Assembly (NCBI GenBank): GCA_964019155.1
Contig: OZ025241.1
Coordinates: 89,409,728-89,473,727, forward strand
Reading direction: 5' to 3'
DNA length: 64,000 bases
From: Osedax fenrisi
Lineage: Eukaryota; Annelida; Polychaeta; Sabellida; Siboglinidae
The translations under genes and the position numbers were made by a program. Shown in pieces: positions 35,305 through 64,000 of the stretch; within the stretch, counting starts at the first letter, position 1; every line of letters starts with the position of its first letter. The notes beneath the pieces are model-generated. The model was not told the origin of the DNA, searched no databases, and saw only the letters and a list, made by a program, of their open reading frames with translations.

Positions 35305-36576
35305 CCTTTAAGGGTACGCTTCACTTGTAGCGTATATCGTACCCTTTTATTTCTAGCGTACCCATTTGTGAATTCTATCGTACCCTTATTTTTAACAGTG
35401 TATATATGATGATGATGATGATGATGATGATATTCGGTTTATTTGCACTAAAATAGGGCCATATAGACCCCTTGGCTCGTGCGGTAAGAAAATAATAATA
35501 AAATAATAGTAATACGATAATAATTTAATTATAATATACATTTAATATACCACGGAAAACAATACTAAATAATATAGAGGACTATTATATACTACAGTCT
35601 GCATTGATATGGGAAATGTTATATAGTAATGACATCGGGCTAAACGTGGTATATTTATCCGGTAGGTATCCTATAGGTGTCCGTTCCCTGTTAAATAAGT
35701 AGTTTACTAGATATATATATATATATATATCTAGTCAACTAATTCTTTAACAGGGAACGTGATAGTTATAACTATAATAGTATAACTATACATATATATA
35801 ACTATAAAGTGTACTTTCATAAACTTATTAATAACAGTTTTAGTATACGCTTAAATATAATTATCATATCGCGAATATATATGTCAGTATTTTTGTTTTC
35901 AATATTAGAGTTTACTCAATGGGAAGGATACTATGAGAATGGAGATCATTTCAGATTTTCGGAACACGGATAGAGAATAGAGTATCGGGTTTTTAAATTA
36001 TATTTGTTTATCTCTTTGTTTTCATATATAGTTGTATTGGGATGAATTAACTTAGCGATATTGCCCGCTGTCTTTTACGAGCAGCTAAATGTATAGTATA
36101 CTATAGGCAGGCTATTGAGTAGTTATATAACAAATATCATATAACAAATTATTGAAGTAGGAATGTGTGTGTGAAATAAATGGTAGCCAAAATAATTGTA
36201 TTCTTATGAGTGAACAACTGTTTCACGAATCTTTAGATGTGTTGAAGATGAATCCGATAGTTCAATTTAGAATGCGTTGGAGATTATTAATAATATATGT
36301 CAATGCATTAAGATAGGAGTTATAGTAGTCTAGACTTTATTGAATGTTAGACTTGGAAATGAGTTTAATGTAAGTGTAATACCTATTTATAAGCAAACCC
36401 TTTAATAGCGTATCTTACGTATGTTTTCTATGATGTAGTTAATAGACTGATAAAGGTACTTAGACTGGATATTTAGTGCGAGTAGCGTGAATTACTTCGA
36501 ATAATGTATATTTAAATATATATGTATAGGTAATATATAAGTAATTTATAGATATATATATGTACATATAAATATA

Positions 36577-37912
36577 TTGGTTGGTTGTATAGTTCCTTGC
36601 AATACTCTGTCCATCTGTTCATCTGTTCATCCTAAATTACTGGAAATAACACATAATTACGAAGAATTATCATTGCTAATCCTGAAGAGTGAAATTGAAA
36701 AGGCAGTTAAGTCCTTGAAGAAGGGAAAATCCCCAGGCAACGATAATATACCAAGTGAATTAGTACAAGCATGAGGTGAAAAGGTAATAGAAATACTTAC
36801 ACTTATTTGTAACAGAATATGGACAACAGGAATTTGGCCAAAGGCTTGGACACAATCACTCATTATAAATATTCCAAAGAAAGGTAACCTGAAATTATGC
36901 AATAATTATCGAACTATCAGTCTCATAAGCCATCCAAGTAAAGTCCTGCTAAACGTTATATTAAACAGACTAAGACCTCAAGCAGAAAATATTATATCAG
37001 ATGAACAATCAGGGTTTTGTGTGGGTAGAAGTACAAGTGAACAGATATTTAACCTAAGAATGTTATGTGAAAAATATACTCATCATCAACAGTATTTATA
37101 TCATATATTCATAGACTTCAAGAAAGCGTTGATCGGGTATGGCATAAAGCACTATGAAGAACTATAATATAGCTCATGATATTTTACGTGCTATTAAAGA
37201 TTTATATAATAATTCCACTAGCGCTGTATATAAAGATGGAACGATTGGTGATTGGTTCAAGACAACTGTTGGTATTAGATAAGGATGTTTGCTATCTTCC
37301 ACCTTGTTCAACCTATTTCTAGAAAAAATAATGACTGATGCTCTAGATGGTCATGTTAGTTCTGTGAGTATAGGAGGTAGACCAATAACAAATCTCAGAT
37401 TCGCAGAAGATATTGATGGTCTTACAGGCAGCGAGGAGGAACTGCGACAATTAGTAGAGAGATTAGTGTAGACATCTGACAACTATGGTATGGAAATTAA
37501 TGTTGGCAAAACTAAAACAATGACAAACCATCCAGAAGGAATTATTAACCCCATACAAGTGAAAAATGAAAAGGTGGAGGAAGTTCAGAAATTCATATAT
37601 TTAGGAGTAACTATAAGCGAAGACGGTTCTAAACCTGAAATTATACGCAGAATTGCACAAGCTACAGCTATATTAACAAAGCTAAAAATAATATGGAAAG
37701 ACAAGAATATTACCTTAATATTAAAAATTCGGCTAATGTGCTCTTTAGTACTGTCCACATTTCTTTATGCATGCGAAAGCTGGACGTTAACAGCAGATAT
37801 ACAGAGAAGAATCCAAGCGATGGAAATGAGGTGTTTCAGGAGACTACTGAACATAAACTACATAGATCACATTACCAATGAGGAAGTAAAAAGAAGAATA
37901 AGACTGGAAATC

Positions 37913-37914
<2 letters not shown>
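36577..37914 (+). pseudogene. RTE-type retrotransposon ORF, dead and 3'-truncated, copy C
   Basis: Keeps the base lost in A and B near 36944 (AAAGTCCTGC) and keeps the full-length catalytic region, which reads FAEDIDGL near 37400-37425. It shares the TGA after LVQA (36772-36774) and the FKKAFD frameshift near 37128. Its own lesions are TAA for Gln in GVRQG (37280-37282), a TAG near 37469 and the truncation at 37915. FAED in place of FADD would lack the first catalytic Asp. Confidence 0.85.

Positions 37915-37968
<54 letters not shown>
37915..37968. repeat. (TA)n tract at the truncated end of RTE copy C
   Basis: Uninterrupted TA dinucleotides join the middle of the RTE to the sequence that in copies A and B follows their own TA tract. 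This suggests deletion by recombination through TA repeats. Confidence 0.9.
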
Positions 37969-37975
<7 letters not shown>

Positions 37976-38124
37976 TAAGTGTTACCTTTTCTATTACTTT
38001 ATTATTATATAATTATAATTAACCTATTATAATACAATTAATTTTTTTAATTTAATTAATTTTATAATTAAACAAATAAAATAAAATAAATATTTTCATA
38101 GTATATTTTAGTAAAATTTTCTTA

Positions 38125-38283
38125 GTCGTGTTTTTACTATTTGTACCATTTATTCTTCGTATTAATTATATCTATATATAGGTCAGCTATCGTGTCCTCG
38201 ATGCAGACATACGATCCGCCTATTGTTAGCCACACCAAATTGACAAGTCGCCTTCGCTGTATTCCGTTACCTAATTCATATAG
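38125..38283. other. Unique DNA replacing part of unit C
   Basis: No similarity to A or B. The segment TTCGTATTAATTATATCTA (38155-38173) recurs at about 38656-38674, on the other side of the TTTGGG tract. Confidence 0.5.
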
Positions 38284-38536
38284 ATATTGGTTGGGTTTGG
38301 GTTTGGGTTTGGGTTTGGGTTTGTGTTTAAGTTTGAGTTTGGGTTTGGGTTTGGGTTTATGTTTGAGTTATGGTTTGGGTTTATGTTTGAGTTTGGGTTT
38401 GGGTTTAAGTTTGAGTTTGGGTTTGGGTTTGGGTTTATGTTTGAGTTTGGGTTTGGGTTTGGGTCGTGTTTGAGTTTGGGTTTGAGTTTGGGTTTGGGTT
38501 TGGGTTTGGGTTTATGGTTGAGTTTGGGTTTGGATG
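38284..38536 (+). repeat. (TTTGGG)n telomere-like hexamer array
   Basis: About 42 hexamers of TTTGGG with TTTGAG, TTTAAG, TTTATG and TTTGTG variants. Runs of up to five GGGTTT units could form a G-quadruplex on the plus strand. Similar short TTTGGG/TTTAGG runs occur within the dispersed higher-order repeat family (5.9 kb, 56-60 kb). GLGLGL or GFGFGF peptides read across it are artefacts of composition. Confidence 0.92.
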
Positions 38537-38678
38537 TTTACTATAATATAGTACATTTTATTGGCCGGTATATTTAATACATAGGGGTGGGTTTGAAAAT
38601 AGTGTATAACTCCGTAATTATAGAAATACGCATATCGTTACTTACTCATTTACTCTTCGTATTAATTATATCTACGTT

Positions 38679-38897
38679 ATGCCTTCGAGTACTAATGATT
38701 TAGAGCTATATTCGCGATCTAATCTTACCTATAGTATAGGTGAATTAGGGGGAAAAAATCGAAAAAAATCCTTATTTCGCGCTCTAAACAATAGACTAAG
38801 CGATATATTAAATAATAAACTAAACGATATATTAAACCATAGATTACATAATATATTGAATAATAACTTCAATAGACCTCTCATTAGTATACTATAG
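38679..38897 (+). CDS. 72-codon open frame with 24-bp internal repeats, hypothetical
   Basis: I do not recognise it. The frame starts MPSSTNDLELY and contains an 8-residue repeat of the type NNRLSDIL, NNKLNDIL, NHRLHNIL, encoded by a 24-bp tandem repeat at about 38784-38880. The repeat keeps Leu and Ile at fixed places. It may simply be a minisatellite with a period divisible by three. It lies in the unique segment that replaced part of copy C; no promoter or splice evidence is seen. Confidence 0.25.
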   Translation: MPSSTNDLELYSRSNLTYSIGELGGKNRKKSLFRALNNRLSDILNNKLNDILNHRLHNILNNNFNRPLISIL

Positions 38898-39029
38898 TTT
38901 GTATACTTTGTATACATACGAGTGTGGGTGATCGTACCGTTTCTCGTAATTTTCTATGTTTTAATGTATATATATATATATATATAATATATATTATATA
39001 TATATATTATATATATATATATATATGTA

Positions 39030-39340
39030 ATTTATTGATTATTTTATAAATTCTATTATATTTTACCATTGATTTTACATTATAATATTCATATATGTAT
39101 TTGTTTGATTAATGCATTGTATATATTTTAACATTGATATTACATTGTATATATTTTTACATTGTTTATTTTATATATTCTATTATATTTTAACATTGAT
39201 TTTACATTATAATTTTCATATATGTATTTGATTGATTATTTTATATTGATTATTATATTTTAACATTGATTTTACATTACAATATTCATATATGTATTTG
39301 ATTTATTATTTTATATTCTATTATATTTATATGTATATGA
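39030..39340. repeat. Degenerate tandem repeat, period about 70-100 bp
   Basis: Four diverged copies of TTTTAACATTGATTTTACAT, then ATTCATATATGTATTTG and TTATTTTATAT. They follow a compound TA tract at 38971-39026. No coding potential. Confidence 0.65.
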
Positions 39341-39352
39341 TATATAAAAATT

Positions 39353-39432
39353 ATTATATTAACTATTATATATTATGATGATAAAACTATTATAAACATA
39401 GTATATTATGATATATATTAAAATTGTAAGAT
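39353..39432. repeat. Terminal piece of the segmental unit next to copy C
   Basis: TATTAACTATTATATATTAT to AAATTGTAAGAT matches 20105-20182 and stops exactly where repeat R begins in copies A and B. This shows that the border of R is also a unit border. Confidence 0.82.
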
Positions 39433-39929
39433 ATTTTAATATTAACGATTACTAAATATCAATAAATTTGTAATGGTTATTTATTCAGATTAAACACAAA
39501 AACTGCATACGAGAAATGAAATCAAAAATCATCGTCATAATAGTAGGCCGGTTCTATTAATAGAACGATGGCGCTAAAAATAGAACACATTTTCATACGA
39601 ATAGTACACACTGGCTACCGACGGCACACGTAGAGATAGTATACAGTATGGCGTAATAATGGCGTCTGTATAGTGTCGAAAATAAAACCTTAATGAACGA
39701 ACGGTATCAGTATATGTGTACGTATAATGTATACCTATATGTATGTGTGTAGTACACATCGTGTACACATATATAAGTAAATGTATACCTATATGTATAC
39801 GTAAATGATACGTAAAAGCTAAAAATGCGTATGTGCGATTAGGCACTCGTTGATCGACGATTTCCTACTATTGTTTTATGTTGATAGATATAGGGGGCGG
39901 GGCGGGACGGGGCGGGGGAGATGGGGCTA
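39433..39929. other. Downstream flank and probable 3' UTR of filamin
   Basis: No gene. Read on the minus strand, this is the region after the filamin stop. An AATAAA hexamer on the minus strand lies at about 39480-39485, roughly 445 nt after the stop; it may or may not be used. A GTTCTATTAATAGAAC palindrome is at about 39550. The G-rich stretch 39890-39925 lies just after the stop. Confidence 0.45.

Positions 39930-64000
<24,071 letters not shown>

Larger units (their letters stand above)
32418..35396. mobile_element. DNA-transposon-like element carrying a satellite, copy B
   Basis: The same inverted ends (GTTAAAAATAAGGGTACG) as copy A, with a longer internal satellite and a shorter right subterminal region. 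Inside the left end the array is reached through CACTGTTAAAAAAGAACG, a partial repeat of the terminal sequence. Confidence 0.8.
24851..35400. repeat. Segmental duplication, copy B (about 10.5 kb)
   Basis: Same order of parts as copy A. It is longer mainly because its satellite has about 80 units instead of 54. Its right inverted-repeat region is shorter by about 120 bp (35304-35396 against 24635-24845). It shares with A the MITE and the RTE lesions near 17206 and 17665. Confidence 0.93.
35401..38124. repeat. Segmental duplication, copy C (partial)
   Basis: Begins like A and B with (TGA)n and the antisense LINE 3' end but lacks the MITE. The RTE is cut at 37915 by a (TA)n tract, with loss of about 320 bp of the RTE 3' end. 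Similarity stops at about 38124 (TAAAATTTTCTTA). About 80 bp of the unit end reappear at 39353-39432, so the part between was replaced. Confidence 0.9.

Noticed and set aside
16826..37914. Three independent RTE insertions
   Set aside because: Shared stops, frameshifts and flanking sequence at constant offsets show block duplication instead.
38284..38536. True chromosome end
   Set aside because: TTTGGG is not the usual animal telomere unit, the block is degenerate, and genes and repeats continue on both sides.
38141..38577. Open frames with GLGLGL and GFGFGF peptides
   Set aside because: Direct readout of the (TTTGGG)n array; no other coding signs.
39574..39846. 90-residue minus-strand frame just downstream of filamin
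   Set aside because: It has Tyr/Ile/His-rich composition from TATGTGTG-like DNA, no family features, and lies in the likely 3' UTR.

Overview
This window looks like nuclear DNA of a non-vertebrate animal. It is very AT-rich and packed with (TA)n microsatellites. It holds remains of at least five kinds of non-LTR retrotransposon, several short inverted-repeat DNA transposons, two large satellite or minisatellite arrays, and one large intron-rich conserved gene. Nothing is arranged as an operon. Most open frames are decayed retrotransposon pieces or tandem repeats read as protein. The species cannot be named from the sequence alone.

Left part (1-14.4 kb): a 21-bp minisatellite (1-475); a small two-exon THAP zinc-finger gene or gene start (503-911); a decayed CR1/Jockey-like LINE with ORF1, endonuclease and RT remains (1338-5240); a degenerate tandem repeat; a plus-strand copy of a dispersed complex repeat (5735-7445); a LINE 3' end with an (ATCA)n tail; an unrecognised single-exon gene with one membrane segment (8264-9094, minus); a fold-back hairpin; a pogo/Tc1-like MITE with TA duplication; and an L2/CR1-like LINE with near-complete RT (about 12121-14366).

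Middle part (14.5-39.4 kb): a tandem segmental duplication with a unit of about 10.1-10.5 kb, present as copies A (14.7-24.85 kb), B (24.85-35.4 kb) and a truncated, rearranged C (35.4-38.1 kb, resuming at 39.35-39.43 kb). Each unit carries a LINE 3' end, a 0.96-kb MITE (A and B only; C keeps the empty site), a dead RTE-type retrotransposon, a Jockey/CR1-like RT fragment, and a DNA-transposon-like element. In A and B that last element has matching inverted ends and contains a 22-bp satellite (about 54 and 80 units). Frameshifts shared by the dead RTE copies show that the DNA was copied as blocks, not by fresh retrotransposition.

Right part (39.9-64 kb): the 3' half of a filamin gene on the minus strand. 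I resolved 19 exons (39930-64000, the last cut by the window edge). They join in frame over 2253 nt, giving 750 codons plus stop, and cover the end of Ig-like repeat 17 through repeat 24 by vertebrate numbering. The stop codon is at 39930-39932. The introns hold two small GGGGCGC-ended MITEs, a 26-bp-period array of CACGTG E-boxes, an hAT-like element with a perfect 8-bp target duplication and a LINE fragment inside it, and a 4.8-kb higher-order repeat array that is the inverted relative of the one at 5.7-7.4 kb.

The observation I find most unusual is splicing-related. Of 18 filamin donor sites fixed by reading frame and protein similarity, 12 have T at intron position +3 (mostly GTTAGT), 3 have C, 3 have A and none has G. 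The THAP intron also starts GTTAGT. Animal donors normally have a purine there. The satellite-bearing transposon and the E-box array are the next most interesting.
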